A stretch of 64,000 bases of DNA from JAJFJD01 sp965228695 (GTDB taxonomy: Bacteria > Pseudomonadota > Alphaproteobacteria > UBA8366). A model generated the notes under the pieces. That model saw only the letters and a program-made list of their open reading frames with translations, had not been told where the DNA came from and made no database searches. A program made the position numbers and the translations under genes. Position 1 is the stretch's first letter, and every line of letters starts with the position of its first letter. Location: positions 4,340,001 through 4,404,000 of the forward strand of contig CBDDIB010000002.1 of the NCBI GenBank assembly GCA_965228695.1, given 5' to 3'. Below are positions 25,974 to 34,749 of the stretch, piece after piece.

Positions 25974-26829
25974 CCGCGACAAAATCGACCCTTTCGGCGA
26001 TTTGTCGCCGCTGCGGACGGTCATCGCGCGATACGGCCTGAACGCCCGCAAATCGCTCGGACAGCATTTCCTACTCGACCTCAACCTGACGCGGCGCATC
26101 GCGCGCGCGGCCGGCGACCTTAGCGGTGCGACGGTGATTGAGATCGGCCCCGGTCCGGGCGGCTTGACCCGTGCCCTGCTCGCCGAAGGCGCGGCATCGG
26201 TTATCGCGGTCGAACGCGACCGCCGCTGCGTCGAAGCCCTTGCCGACCTCGTCGCGGCGGCGGACGGCCGGTTGACGCTTATCGAGGACGATGCCGCCAT
26301 GGTCGAAGCGTCATCGCTTGGCTCGGCGCCCCGCCATATCGTTGCCAACCTGCCCTATAACGTCGCCACGGTATTGTTGATCGATTGGCTGCGCCATGCC
26401 GACGCCTTCGCCGGGATGACATTGATGTTCCAGAAAGAGGTGGCCGAGCGGATCGTCGCCCAACCGGGCACCAAGGCGTATGGCCGATTGTCCGTCATGG
26501 CGGGATGGCGATACGAAGCGCGGATCTGCCTCACCCTGCCGGCCCGCGCGTTCACGCCGCCGCCAAAGGTCGATTCCGCGGTAGTCCAATTCACTCCTCG
26601 GCAAGTCACCGAACAGCCGGCGGAATGGGACGCCATGGAAACGGTCGTCGCCGCCGCGTTCGGACAACGCCGCAAGATGCTGCGCCGCGCACTCCGCACG
26701 CTGTCCGTGGATCCATCGTTGCTGTTTCAAGATACCGGCATCGATCCCGCAGCGCGCGCCGAAGACCTATCGGTCGCGGACTTCGTCGCCATGGCGCGGG
26801 CCTTTACTGCCCGGCGCGCAACCCCTTAA
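25966..26829 (+). CDS. rsmA: 16S rRNA (adenine1518/1519-N6) dimethyltransferase
   Basis: A 287-residue RsmA/KsgA, which dimethylates two adjacent adenines in the 3' helix of 16S rRNA during 30S assembly. GQHFLLD (32-38), SAM motif I EIGPGPGGLT (59-68), and catalytic NLPYN (128-132) are intact, with the FTPPPKVDSAV segment after them. The start is a TTG at 25966; no ATG or GTG lies in frame before the family N-terminus, and the start overlaps the end of pdxA. Its 3' end overlaps the convergent gmk by 26 bases. Confidence 0.92.
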   Translation: MHDRDKIDPFGDLSPLRTVIARYGLNARKSLGQHFLLDLNLTRRIARAAGDLSGATVIEIGPGPGGLTRALLAEGAASVIAVERDRRCVEALADLVAAADGRLTLIEDDAAMVEASSLGSAPRHIVANLPYNVATVLLIDWLRHADAFAGMTLMFQKEVAERIVAQPGTKAYGRLSVMAGWRYEARICLTLPARAFTPPPKVDSAVVQFTPRQVTEQPAEWDAMETVVAAAFGQRRKMLRRALRTLSVDPSLLFQDTGIDPAARAEDLSVADFVAMARAFTARRATP

Positions 26830-27454
26830 CGAACTCGCCTAATCCGACCATACGCTCCCGGCGCAGGCGCTCGGCCGTCAGGATTGACAACGCCCGCGCG
26901 ACGCTCTGCTCGATATCGTGGTTCACCAGAACATAGTCGTATTCGGCGTAGTGGCTCATCTCGTCCGACGCCTTGCTCATCCGCCGCGCCACGACCTCGA
27001 GGGAATCCTGCGCGCGCTTCTTCAGGCGCCGTTCCAATTCCGTCGTCGAGGGCGGCAGTATGAAAACGCTGACCAAATCGTCCCGCGCCTGCTCGGCGAT
27101 CTGCTGGGTACCCTGCCAATCGATGTCGAACAGCACGTCGCGGCCCGCGGCAAGCGCCTCAAGCACCGGTTCACTCGGTGTGCCGTAATAGTTGTCGAAT
27201 ACCTTGGCGTATTCGAGGAATTCACGCCGGTTCACCATCAGGTTGAAATCGGCCTTGTCGACGAAATGATAGTCCCGCCCGGCGACTTCGCCCGGCCGTT
27301 TCGGCCGCGTCGTCATCGAGACCGACATGGCGATATTCTTGTCCCGCGCTAGGATTTCCTTGGCGATCGTCGACTTGCCCGCGCCGGACGGCGACGACAG
27401 AACCAGCATAAGCCCGCGACGGTGAATCGGCTCGGCATCCATCGAATTGCTCAT
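26804..27454 (-). CDS. gmk: Guanylate kinase
   Basis: A 216-residue guanylate kinase (GMP to GDP with ATP). P-loop SSPSGAGKST (20-29), the GMP-binding segment with TTRPKRPGE and Tyr/Phe residues after it (DYHFV), and the lid with RRLKKRAQDS are present. The ATG overlaps the stop of the upstream YicC gene by ATGA. The 3' end overlaps rsmA by 26 bases tail to tail. Confidence 0.95.
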   Translation of the reverse strand: MSNSMDAEPIHRRGLMLVLSSPSGAGKSTIAKEILARDKNIAMSVSMTTRPKRPGEVAGRDYHFVDKADFNLMVNRREFLEYAKVFDNYYGTPSEPVLEALAAGRDVLFDIDWQGTQQIAEQARDDLVSVFILPPSTTELERRLKKRAQDSLEVVARRMSKASDEMSHYAEYDYVLVNHDIEQSVARALSILTAERLRRERMVGLGEFVKGLRAGQ

Positions 27455-28347
27455 TCTACGTTTTGAACCTGCTCGCGGAACTGCTCGACCGTGGCCTTCA
27501 TGGCGAGACCGACCCGGGTCAGATCAACATCGCCCGACTTGGAGCAGATCGTATTCGCCTCTCGGGTCATCTCCTGGCACAGAAAATCGAGCCGACGGCC
27601 GATCGCGCCGCCCTTCTCGACATGTTCCGCCGCCGCCGAGATATGCGCGCCCAGCCGGTCGATCTCCTCGCGGATATCCGCCTTCGCGACCAGCATCGCG
27701 ATTTCCTGCGTCAACCGTTCCTCGGACATGGCGTTACCGCCGTCGAGCAATTCCTTTACCTGGGCGCGCAACCGCTCGAGGATCTTTTCGGGGCGGGTCG
27801 CCTCGACCGTCGACGCTTCGCCGCAGAGCCGGGTCAGTTCCCCGAGTTGGTTCTCCAAGAATTCCTTCAGGCGGGCGCCTTCCTCCAACCGGGAATCGGA
27901 AAGCTGCGACAGCGCCGACTTCAACGAGGTCAGCATCGCATCGAAACGGGCCGCCACCTCGTCTTCATCCTCCACGAGCTCGACCGGCTCGACCACGCCG
28001 CGGACCGTCATCAGCGTTTCGATCCGGGGCGGCTCCTGCGCCACGCGTCCGCCGTAGCGGCGCGCCTCCTCGACCAGTTGATCGAGCAGGTCGCGGTTGA
28101 TTTGCATCGGGCGGCTCGAATCTTCCGCCTCGCTGCGCTGTACCGACAGGTTCAGATTGAACGACCCGCGTTTGAAACTCTTCGCAACGGCCTCGCGCGC
28201 GACCATTTCCAGCCGGTCATGCCCTGGCGGCGTCCGGAACCGGACATCCAGTGAACGCGCGTTGACGCTTTTCGCTTCCCAGGCCCAACGCCAGCTTCCG
28301 TGCTCGCCGACGGCCCGTGCAAATCCGGTCATGCTGGCAACGGTCAA
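27451..28347 (-). CDS. yicC: YicC/YloC family endoribonuclease
   Basis: A 298-residue YicC-type protein; the family includes RNases acting on small RNAs. A TTG start at 28347 is preferred to the ATG at 28332 because GGGGGAG stands 6 bases upstream and it yields the usual beginning TVASMTGFAR. The N-terminal domain (to about 165) precedes the C-terminal DUF1732 segment (about 212-298), which includes RRLDFLCQEMTREANTICSK. It is coupled to gmk by ATGA. In relatives mltG lies directly upstream of yicC; here mltG is 21 kb away. Confidence 0.88.
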   Translation of the reverse strand: MTVASMTGFARAVGEHGSWRWAWEAKSVNARSLDVRFRTPPGHDRLEMVAREAVAKSFKRGSFNLNLSVQRSEAEDSSRPMQINRDLLDQLVEEARRYGGRVAQEPPRIETLMTVRGVVEPVELVEDEDEVAARFDAMLTSLKSALSQLSDSRLEEGARLKEFLENQLGELTRLCGEASTVEATRPEKILERLRAQVKELLDGGNAMSEERLTQEIAMLVAKADIREEIDRLGAHISAAAEHVEKGGAIGRRLDFLCQEMTREANTICSKSGDVDLTRVGLAMKATVEQFREQVQNVE

Positions 28348-28448
28348 AAACTCCCCCTGGCCAAGGCGGCCGGATACGCGGTTATAGTCGGACGCACTAT
28401 ATCCCCCCGAAGGGACCGCAACAACAAACAGCAGGATGGGCCACATCC

Positions 28449-29222
28449 ATGAACGAACCGGCGAATCAGCACCCGAATTCGATCCTCATCACCGGCGCGT
28501 CGAGCGGCATCGGCGAAGCGCTGGCGCTCGAATACGCCGACGCCGGGATTCGACTCGCCCTCGGCGGGCGCAGCGAGAAACGCCTCGCCCGGGTGGCCGA
28601 GGCCTGCCGCGCGAAAGCCGCAACGGTCGACACGATCGCCCTCGACGTCGCCGACGAGCATGCCATGCGGCAATGGGTCGAACGCGCCGACAATCGGGCG
28701 CCGTTGGACCTGGTCATCGCCAATGCCGGCATATCCGGGGGCACGTCGGGCGGCGGCGAAGCGGATACACAGGTCCGTCGCATCTTCGACATCAATATCT
28801 CCGGCGTCCTCAACACGGTCCTGCCGGCGATCCCCGGCATGCGAGACCGCGGTGCCGGTCAGATCGCGATCATGAGTTCGGCCGCATCCTTCCGGGGCTT
28901 CCCCGGCGCGCCGGCCTACAGTGCCAGCAAGGCCGCCGTCCGGGCTTATGGCGAGGCGCTGCGCGGATCGCTGCGGCCCGACGGGATCAAGGTGTCGGTG
29001 ATCTGTCCCGGATTCGTCCGGAGCCGCATCACGCGGGTGAACAAGTTTCGGATGCCGCTGCTGATGGATGCGGACCGGGCCGCCCGGATCATTCGTCGGG
29101 GCCTGGCGGCAAACAAGAGCCGCATCGCCTTTCCCTTTCCCACCTATTTTACGGCCTGGCTGGCGGGCGCGTTGCCCCCGTCCCTCACCGATCCGTTTTT
29201 CCGAAACCTGCCGGAGAAATAA
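28449..29222 (+). CDS. Short-chain dehydrogenase/reductase
   Basis: A 257-residue SDR. Cofactor motif TGASSGIGEA (15-24), NAG motif in VIANAGISG, catalytic Ser (SSAASF), and Tyr/Lys in YSASKAAV (about 158-165). The C-terminus is hydrophobic with FPTYFTAWLAGALPPSL, which suggests membrane attachment, as in SDRs handling lipid or isoprenoid substrates. It is divergent from yicC with 101 bases between and begins the accessory block. Substrate unknown. Confidence 0.83.
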   Translation: MNEPANQHPNSILITGASSGIGEALALEYADAGIRLALGGRSEKRLARVAEACRAKAATVDTIALDVADEHAMRQWVERADNRAPLDLVIANAGISGGTSGGGEADTQVRRIFDINISGVLNTVLPAIPGMRDRGAGQIAIMSSAASFRGFPGAPAYSASKAAVRAYGEALRGSLRPDGIKVSVICPGFVRSRITRVNKFRMPLLMDADRAARIIRRGLAANKSRIAFPFPTYFTAWLAGALPPSLTDPFFRNLPEK

Positions 29223-29309
29223 CTCCGCGACCCGTTGGACGGGGTTCGCGGCGGACTGGGTCACCTGATACAATTGTTGCGCCATTCAATCGCCCCGAGG
29301 AGGTTCATT

Positions 29310-30686
29310 ATGGAACGTGCAATCGACACCACGGACGCCGCCACCGACGTTACCCAGCGTCTTGCCGACTACGCCAGTGCATTGACCCTCAAGGACGTTC
29401 CGGAAGACGTGCGGGCGATCGCCAAGCAATGCCTGCTCGACTGGCTCGGCGTTACCCTCGCGGGCGCACAGGAACCGCTGACGCAGAAACTGTTGGATTA
29501 CGCCCGGGCCGAGGGCTGCGGCGACCACGCCACGCTGATCGGTCTCGACGGCCGCGGCTCGGTGAGTCAGGCGGCCTTGATCAATGGCGCCGCCGGCCAT
29601 GCTTTGGATTACGACGACGTGCTGCGGCAACTGCGCGGGCATCCGACCGCGCCGGTGGCCCCGGTGGCCCTCGCCCTCGCGGAGCGCGATCTGAAGTCGG
29701 GAGAAGACCTGCTGCTCGCGTTCATCTCGGGTGTGGAGGTCGAGGCCCGCGTCGGTGCGCTGATCGGCGATGCGCACTACGCCAAGGGATGGCATCAGAC
29801 GGCAACCGTCGGCACCTTCGGCGCCGCCGCGGCCGGCGCCCGTATCATGGAACTGGACGGGACGGATACCGCGGTGGCCCTCGGGATCGCCGGGACACAG
29901 GCCGCCGGTCTCAAGGCGATGTTCGGCACCATGTGCAAACCGCTGCACGCCGGCAAGGCAGCCGCGAACGGATTGCTCGCCGCCGAATTGGCCAAGCGCC
30001 GGTTCACCAGCCGGTCCGACGTCCTAGAATGCGATCAGGGGTTTGCGGCGACACAGGCCGACGGCATCGATCCGTCTGCCGCGCTGGACGGCCTGGGCAC
30101 GGATTTCTGCATCCCCAAATTGCTGTTCAAGTATCACGCGGCCTGCTACGGCACGCATGCCGGGATCGAGTCCGCCCGGGCCATTGCCGGGAACCCGGCC
30201 TTCGACCTCGACAAGGTCGAACGGGTGGAGGTCAACGTGCCGGAACGCACGATGAATATGTGCAACATCCTGGAACCGACGACCGGACTGGAGGTTAAAT
30301 TCAGTCACCGTTTCACGGCGGCACTCGCGCTCGCCGGCGAGGAAACCGGGAGCCTCGAAGTCTATGACGAATCCTTCGCGAGCCGGCCCGACCTTGTCGC
30401 TTTGCGGGACAAGATCTCGATCCACGGCCGCGAGGACTACACGCCCAATCAAACGGATGTGACGGTCCATCAATCCGACGGCACGGCAATCATGGAGAGC
30501 CGGGACATGGCGGTCCCGAATGCCGATCTCGGGGATCAGTGGCAGAAGCTGGAAACGAAATTCCGCGCCCTGGCAGATCCGCTGATCGGTGAAGAAAACG
30601 CGGCCCGGACCGTCGAAATCCTCCGCGATCTGGAACGAGAGGACGACGCATCCGGGATCGCCGCGGCGTGCAGATCCTGCCGCTGA
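29310..30686 (+). CDS. MmgE/PrpD family protein (second copy)
   Basis: A 458-residue MmgE/PrpD protein with AGGAGG 7 bases before the ATG. Family segments: DWLGVTLAGAQEP near 45-57, NGAAGHALDYDDVL (about 91-104), GWHQTATVGTFGAAAA (about 158-173) and MCKPLHAGKAAANG (about 210-223). The family covers 2-methylcitrate dehydratases and cis-aconitate decarboxylases. It has a longer C-terminal tail than needed, with acidic residues and two Cys at the very end. It is not a recent duplicate of the copy at 4172, since only the family core matches. No other propionate-cycle gene is beside it. Confidence 0.85.
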   Translation: MERAIDTTDAATDVTQRLADYASALTLKDVPEDVRAIAKQCLLDWLGVTLAGAQEPLTQKLLDYARAEGCGDHATLIGLDGRGSVSQAALINGAAGHALDYDDVLRQLRGHPTAPVAPVALALAERDLKSGEDLLLAFISGVEVEARVGALIGDAHYAKGWHQTATVGTFGAAAAGARIMELDGTDTAVALGIAGTQAAGLKAMFGTMCKPLHAGKAAANGLLAAELAKRRFTSRSDVLECDQGFAATQADGIDPSAALDGLGTDFCIPKLLFKYHAACYGTHAGIESARAIAGNPAFDLDKVERVEVNVPERTMNMCNILEPTTGLEVKFSHRFTAALALAGEETGSLEVYDESFASRPDLVALRDKISIHGREDYTPNQTDVTVHQSDGTAIMESRDMAVPNADLGDQWQKLETKFRALADPLIGEENAARTVEILRDLEREDDASGIAAACRSCR

Positions 30687-30702
30687 GACGGGAGGATTGC
30701 TC

Positions 30703-31242
30703 TCAACGGAATTCGAGATCCTCGATGAGCATGCGCTCGGCCGATACGCCGTAGGGGTGCAGCACGAGATTCGATTGGTCCAGGACCACCCGGTTCACGA
30801 CGTCCGGGTTGCTGATGGCGCTGGACTCCTCTCGCAGCATGCCGGTCAGGATCGAGTCCATGATGCTCGGCGTAAGCAGTTTCGCCATGCGAATACTATG
30901 GGTCAGCTTGCTGTCGCTCTTGCCCCGGAACTGCAGGGAGCCGTTCACGACCAGCGATCGCGGTTCATCGGCAAGTACCGCATTCGGTACCTGAAGCACG
31001 ATGAGGGGCAAATCATAGGTAAAGCGCTCGGTTTCGTTCGCGGGAGTTTCGACCCGCGCCACGTCGTCGGGACGGCCACGGTCGGCCAGCACGAGAACCA
31101 ACGCCAAGCCCACGGCAAAGACGCCAACCGATGAGAAAATATAGATTTTCTCGATTCGGCTAAAGGCCTCCGAACAGGCGCGCAGCATTCCCTTCAAATC
31201 GTAGCGCATTTTAGCTAAATCCCTTTTAAGGCGATTTTCCAA
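30703..31242 (-). CDS. Single-pass membrane protein, FliL-like layout
   Basis: A 179-residue protein with a basic, charged N-terminus, one membrane segment (about 33-53, FSSVGVFAVGLALVLVLA) and a soluble periplasmic domain. The domain pattern (LPLIVLQVP, LVVNGSLQF, a central helix LTPSIMDSILTGMLRE and the final ILIEDLEF-like strand) recalls FliL, the stator-associated protein of the flagellar motor, and more generally the SPFH-like fold it shares. Similarity is weak and no flagellar gene is nearby, so function is open. It lies between convergent MmgE/PrpD and divergent dapB-like genes. Confidence 0.6.
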   Translation of the reverse strand: MENRLKRDLAKMRYDLKGMLRACSEAFSRIEKIYIFSSVGVFAVGLALVLVLADRGRPDDVARVETPANETERFTYDLPLIVLQVPNAVLADEPRSLVVNGSLQFRGKSDSKLTHSIRMAKLLTPSIMDSILTGMLREESSAISNPDVVNRVVLDQSNLVLHPYGVSAERMLIEDLEFR

Positions 31243-31308
31243 CCGCCGGTTCTCTTAGAAGCTGTATTAGCCCAAATGTGTGCCGGTCGGGTATGATCGT
31301 GGTCACCG

Positions 31309-32139
31309 ATGGAAATTAACGATTCCACACAACCTATGAGACTGGGCGTGTCCGCCTGCGCGGGCCGCATGGGCCGGACGATCATGGCGGCCGCGCTGGG
31401 CGCCCCGGGCTGCGATCTCGCCGGGGCCAGCCAATACCCCGGACATCCGGCAGTCGGTAAGGATGCGGGCGAACTCGCGGGCATGGCGGCATCGGGCCTA
31501 GTCATCGTCGATGACGCGGCGGCCATGCTCGACACCGTCGACGTCGCCATCGATTTTTCGACACCGGACGCCACGGTGGCGCACGTGCAGGCCGCACGCG
31601 ACACCGGCACGCCGCTGGTGGTCGGCACCACCGGGATGAGCCCGGCCCAGAAAGAATCGATGGCGGCCGCGTCCCGCGATGTCGCAATCCTCGCCGCCCC
31701 TAACATGAGCATCGGGGCAACCCTCGTCGCGATGATGACGCAACGGTTGGCCGGGATCCTCGATACCGACTACGACATCGAGGTGCTGGGCCTGCAGCAC
31801 CGGCACAAAGTGGATGCCCCCTCCGGCACGGCACGCGGCCTAGCGGAAGCCGCCGCCGCGGGACGCGGACTCGGCGGCTATGTCGCCGCCGCCTCGCCCC
31901 GGGACGGCCACACCGGACCACGGCAAGTAGGCGCCATCGGCTTGGCGACCGCCCAGGGCGGCGATATGCCGGGCGAGCACCGAACGATCTTCGCCGGCGC
32001 CGGCGAGCGGATCGAACTCGCCCACAAGCCGGCCAACCGCCGCGTCTACGGCGCCGGCGCGGTGCGCGCCGCGCGGTGGCTTGTAAACCAACCGCCCGGC
32101 CTCTACGGCATGCCCGATGTCGTGGATTTCGCCGTTTAG
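31309..32139 (+). CDS. dapB: 4-hydroxy-tetrahydrodipicolinate reductase (DapB), variant active site
   Basis: A 276-residue DapB, which reduces the lysine/diaminopimelate precursor with NAD(P)H. Cofactor motif GVSACAGRMGR (13-23), VVGTTG (104-109), DAPSGTA (169-175) and the C-terminal segment with GEHRTIFAGAGERIELAHK are all family-typical. The active-site stretch reads GLQHRHKVDAPSG where relatives have a His two residues earlier in EAHHRHK: Gln163 (codon CAG at 31795) stands where E. coli His159 acts, while Lys167 is kept. It may be a divergent paralogue in an accessory block, with the housekeeping dapB elsewhere. The start could be M1 or M10. Confidence 0.85.
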   Translation: MEINDSTQPMRLGVSACAGRMGRTIMAAALGAPGCDLAGASQYPGHPAVGKDAGELAGMAASGLVIVDDAAAMLDTVDVAIDFSTPDATVAHVQAARDTGTPLVVGTTGMSPAQKESMAAASRDVAILAAPNMSIGATLVAMMTQRLAGILDTDYDIEVLGLQHRHKVDAPSGTARGLAEAAAAGRGLGGYVAAASPRDGHTGPRQVGAIGLATAQGGDMPGEHRTIFAGAGERIELAHKPANRRVYGAGAVRAARWLVNQPPGLYGMPDVVDFAV

Positions 32140-32211
32140 GCGGCGCTACAAAAAGTCTGCGCGGAACATCGACCATCTACCGGCTCCTCAATTGGACCGG
32201 TTACCGCTGGT

Positions 32212-33684
32212 CTATCCGATTTTTATCGGCATCGGTTGCTGTGGTTTGGGGAGCGTGACCTGGCGCCCCTTTAAAAGGCCCAATACGGCCCGGTCCTTGA
32301 TCTCATCGATCCATTTGTCTCTACGTTTGGCTTGGGCCGGGTCGAACCAAAGGTTCTTCCGCTCGTCCGGGTCGGCGCGGAGGTCGTAGAGTTCGCCGTC
32401 CTCTTCGCCGGCATACCACACGATCTTCCAATCCGAGTCACGGCGCATGACGATGAATTCCGCACCGGTTTGAATGTGATCGCGGGCAAGCTCCGCGTAT
32501 ACGACGCCGTCGCCCGGCGGCGTTTCCTCCTTGAGCGTGGGCCACAACGACCGGGCATCCAAATCGCCGGGAACATCGACTCCGCAGGCTTCGAGGATGG
32601 TCGGCGCCACATCCATCAATTCAATCGGCGTGTCGACATCGGCGGCCGTCAGATTCATTCCGGGCGCCCAGATGATCAGTGGCACGCGGAGAACGGTGTC
32701 GTACATGGTCCACTTCTGAATGTGTCCGTGGTCTCCGAGGGCATCGGCATGATCCGACGTGAATATAACGATCGAATTATCGAGATAGCCCTTGTCTTCC
32801 AATACGGCGATGAGCTCGCCGACCTTCTCGTCGATCATCGTGACGTTGGCCGCATAGTGACGTCGAATTTTCAGGATCTCTTCAGGTGTCGGCAAGCGTT
32901 TCCACCGGATCGAGTCGAAATTGAAGTCGATCATATTTTGCCGCAACGCTTTCTGCGCCTTCGGCTGGAGGTCAAGTTCCGACTCGGTCAATTCCGGCAC
33001 TGGGATCTCACTATCCGCATAGATCGCCAGAAAACGGGCCGCGGGATCATAGGGCGGATGCGGACCGGGAAAGCCGATTTGCAGAAACAGCGGCGCCTCG
33101 GACTGACGGTCCTCGATCCACCATTTGGCAGTGTTTCCAACGAAGAAATCGGCATGAAGTTGTTCGTCGTCTTCCCATACGAAGCATCCGAGAGCTTTTT
33201 CGTAGCCCTCGGGGTCCTTGGCATAACGGTTGTAACGCGAAGGCTTGACGATGTTGTGCGATTTGAGGGCTTTGTCCCATTCATCGTAGAAGGCTCGGGC
33301 ATGTTCATCCAAAAACAACGGCCGGTCCTTGTTCTCGACAACGAAGCGTTGATGAAAACCTCCCATCGCCTGATAGGGGTTGATATGCATCTTGCCGATG
33401 TTGACGCAGTGATAGCCGGCGTCGGCCAACCACTTCACCCAAGTCGGCTCCCATGGTTGAAAATTATGGAAGACGCCGGTCTTGTGCGGGTATTTGCCGG
33501 CGAACAAGCTGGCCCGCGCCGTGACGCAGACCGGTGAATTCACGAAGCAATTCGAGAATGAAACCCCCTCGCGGACGAGGCGATCCAAATTCGGCGTCTG
33601 CATCCAACTCGCCCCGAGAGCGGCAATCGAATCAAACCGCTGTTGATCGGTCATAATCAGGATAATGTTCGGCTTACTGGCCAT
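32212..33684 (-). CDS. Sulfatase/phosphonate monoester hydrolase family protein
   Basis: A 490-residue alkaline-phosphatase-superfamily hydrolase of sulfate or phosphonate esters. Metal site MTDQQR (D13) and the nucleophile segment SPVCVTARASLFAG are present: Cys53, expected to be converted to formylglycine, is followed by V-T-A-R instead of the canonical x-P-x-R. HSP-type metal residues are seen in PGPHPPYD and TSDHADALGDHG. There is no signal peptide, so a cytoplasmic enzyme is likely. It is convergent with dapB. No sulfatase-maturation gene lies in this window. The true substrate (sulfate, phosphonate or phosphate ester) is open. Confidence 0.83.
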   Translation of the reverse strand: MASKPNIILIMTDQQRFDSIAALGASWMQTPNLDRLVREGVSFSNCFVNSPVCVTARASLFAGKYPHKTGVFHNFQPWEPTWVKWLADAGYHCVNIGKMHINPYQAMGGFHQRFVVENKDRPLFLDEHARAFYDEWDKALKSHNIVKPSRYNRYAKDPEGYEKALGCFVWEDDEQLHADFFVGNTAKWWIEDRQSEAPLFLQIGFPGPHPPYDPAARFLAIYADSEIPVPELTESELDLQPKAQKALRQNMIDFNFDSIRWKRLPTPEEILKIRRHYAANVTMIDEKVGELIAVLEDKGYLDNSIVIFTSDHADALGDHGHIQKWTMYDTVLRVPLIIWAPGMNLTAADVDTPIELMDVAPTILEACGVDVPGDLDARSLWPTLKEETPPGDGVVYAELARDHIQTGAEFIVMRRDSDWKIVWYAGEEDGELYDLRADPDERKNLWFDPAQAKRRDKWIDEIKDRAVLGLLKGRQVTLPKPQQPMPIKIG

Positions 33685-33832
33685 TTTTCACCGGTCCTGA
33701 AGAAAATGAGGTGGCCGGGCTCGCAAGCCCGAAAAGCGATGAGCCATCAAGGGTGTCGCAACATCGTCGCCATTGTTCGATCACGGATTGCACCTGTTCA
33801 AAGTCCTAATGATTTTAATTGTCCGACCGTCC

Positions 33833-34603
33833 CTACAGGTTCATGTACGCACCGCCGTTGCTGTGGACGGTCTGACCCGTCATGTAGGCCGCGCCCGGCC
33901 CGACGAGGAACCGGATCAGGTCGGCCATGTCCTGCGGATACCCCTTGCGGCCCAGCGGAATGGCGGTGTTCGCCGCCAGCGACGGCATCTGTGCCGAGGA
34001 CGGGTTGTTCTCCCGCACGGTGTCGAAGGTGCCGACGACGACCTGGTTCGCCCGGATGTTGAACTCCGCCAAATCGAGGGCCAGCCCCCGGATAAACGCG
34101 TTGAGACCCATTTTACCGGCCATCACATGCGAGCGTCCGCGCGACCCCTTGAGCGAGGACATGCCGCCCACGCCGATGATGCAGCCGCCGCCCCGCTCCT
34201 TCATCGCCGGGACCGTGGCCTTGGCCAGGTGAAACGTCCCGTGGATGGAGATATCGATGGTCCGCTGCCAGGTTTCCCAATCGAGATCGTCGAAATGCGT
34301 GTTGGAGCGGTTGGCCGCGTTACAGACCAGGATATCGATACCGCCGAATTCCTTGACCGCGGTCTCGGCCATCGCACGGACCGACTCTGGGTCGGTGATA
34401 TCGGCCATCACCGGAATGGCCGTGCCGCCGGCCGCGTTGATCCCCTCGGCGACCTCTTCGCACAGCTCCTTCGCCTGCACGGCGTTGACAACCACCGACG
34501 CTCCGGCGCGGGCCAGTTCCTCGACCGTCGCGCGGCCGATATTGCGCGCACTGCCGGTGACGATTGCCACTTTTCCGTCGAGTTCGTTGACGAGATCCAC
34601 CAT
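33833..34603 (-). CDS. SDR-family protein lacking the catalytic tyrosine
   Basis: A 256-residue SDR fold protein. Cofactor motif TGSARNIGRA (16-25) and CNAAN (94-98) are present, and Ser149/150 lie near the usual serine. Where YxxxK is expected the sequence reads SHVMAGK: Val160 occupies the tyrosine position (His159 before it) while Lys164 remains. The C-terminal GQTVHSNGG segment is normal. It may be a non-catalytic binding protein or use other chemistry. It is divergent from the PhoX-like gene at 34750 and follows the sulfatase region with 148 bases between. Confidence 0.8.
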   Translation of the reverse strand: MVDLVNELDGKVAIVTGSARNIGRATVEELARAGASVVVNAVQAKELCEEVAEGINAAGGTAIPVMADITDPESVRAMAETAVKEFGGIDILVCNAANRSNTHFDDLDWETWQRTIDISIHGTFHLAKATVPAMKERGGGCIIGVGGMSSLKGSRGRSHVMAGKMGLNAFIRGLALDLAEFNIRANQVVVGTFDTVRENNPSSAQMPSLAANTAIPLGRKGYPQDMADLIRFLVGPGAAYMTGQTVHSNGGAYMNL

Positions 34604-34749
34604 TGTTTGTCCTTTTCAATCGTAATTTCGAACATGCCGGAGCGACGCAACACCAAAGTCATGGCAGGGCCAACAGTCCGTCATATATTGCTGTTAGTGT
34701 TTTCCACGCATAAACCGCAGCATATGATGAAGACACGCGAGCGCCAATC

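Noticed and set aside
28436..30298. A 620-codon frame spanning the SDR and the second MmgE/PrpD gene
   Set aside because: It crosses two well-supported genes on the same strand in another frame and is Arg-rich, typical of an out-of-frame reading in GC-rich DNA.
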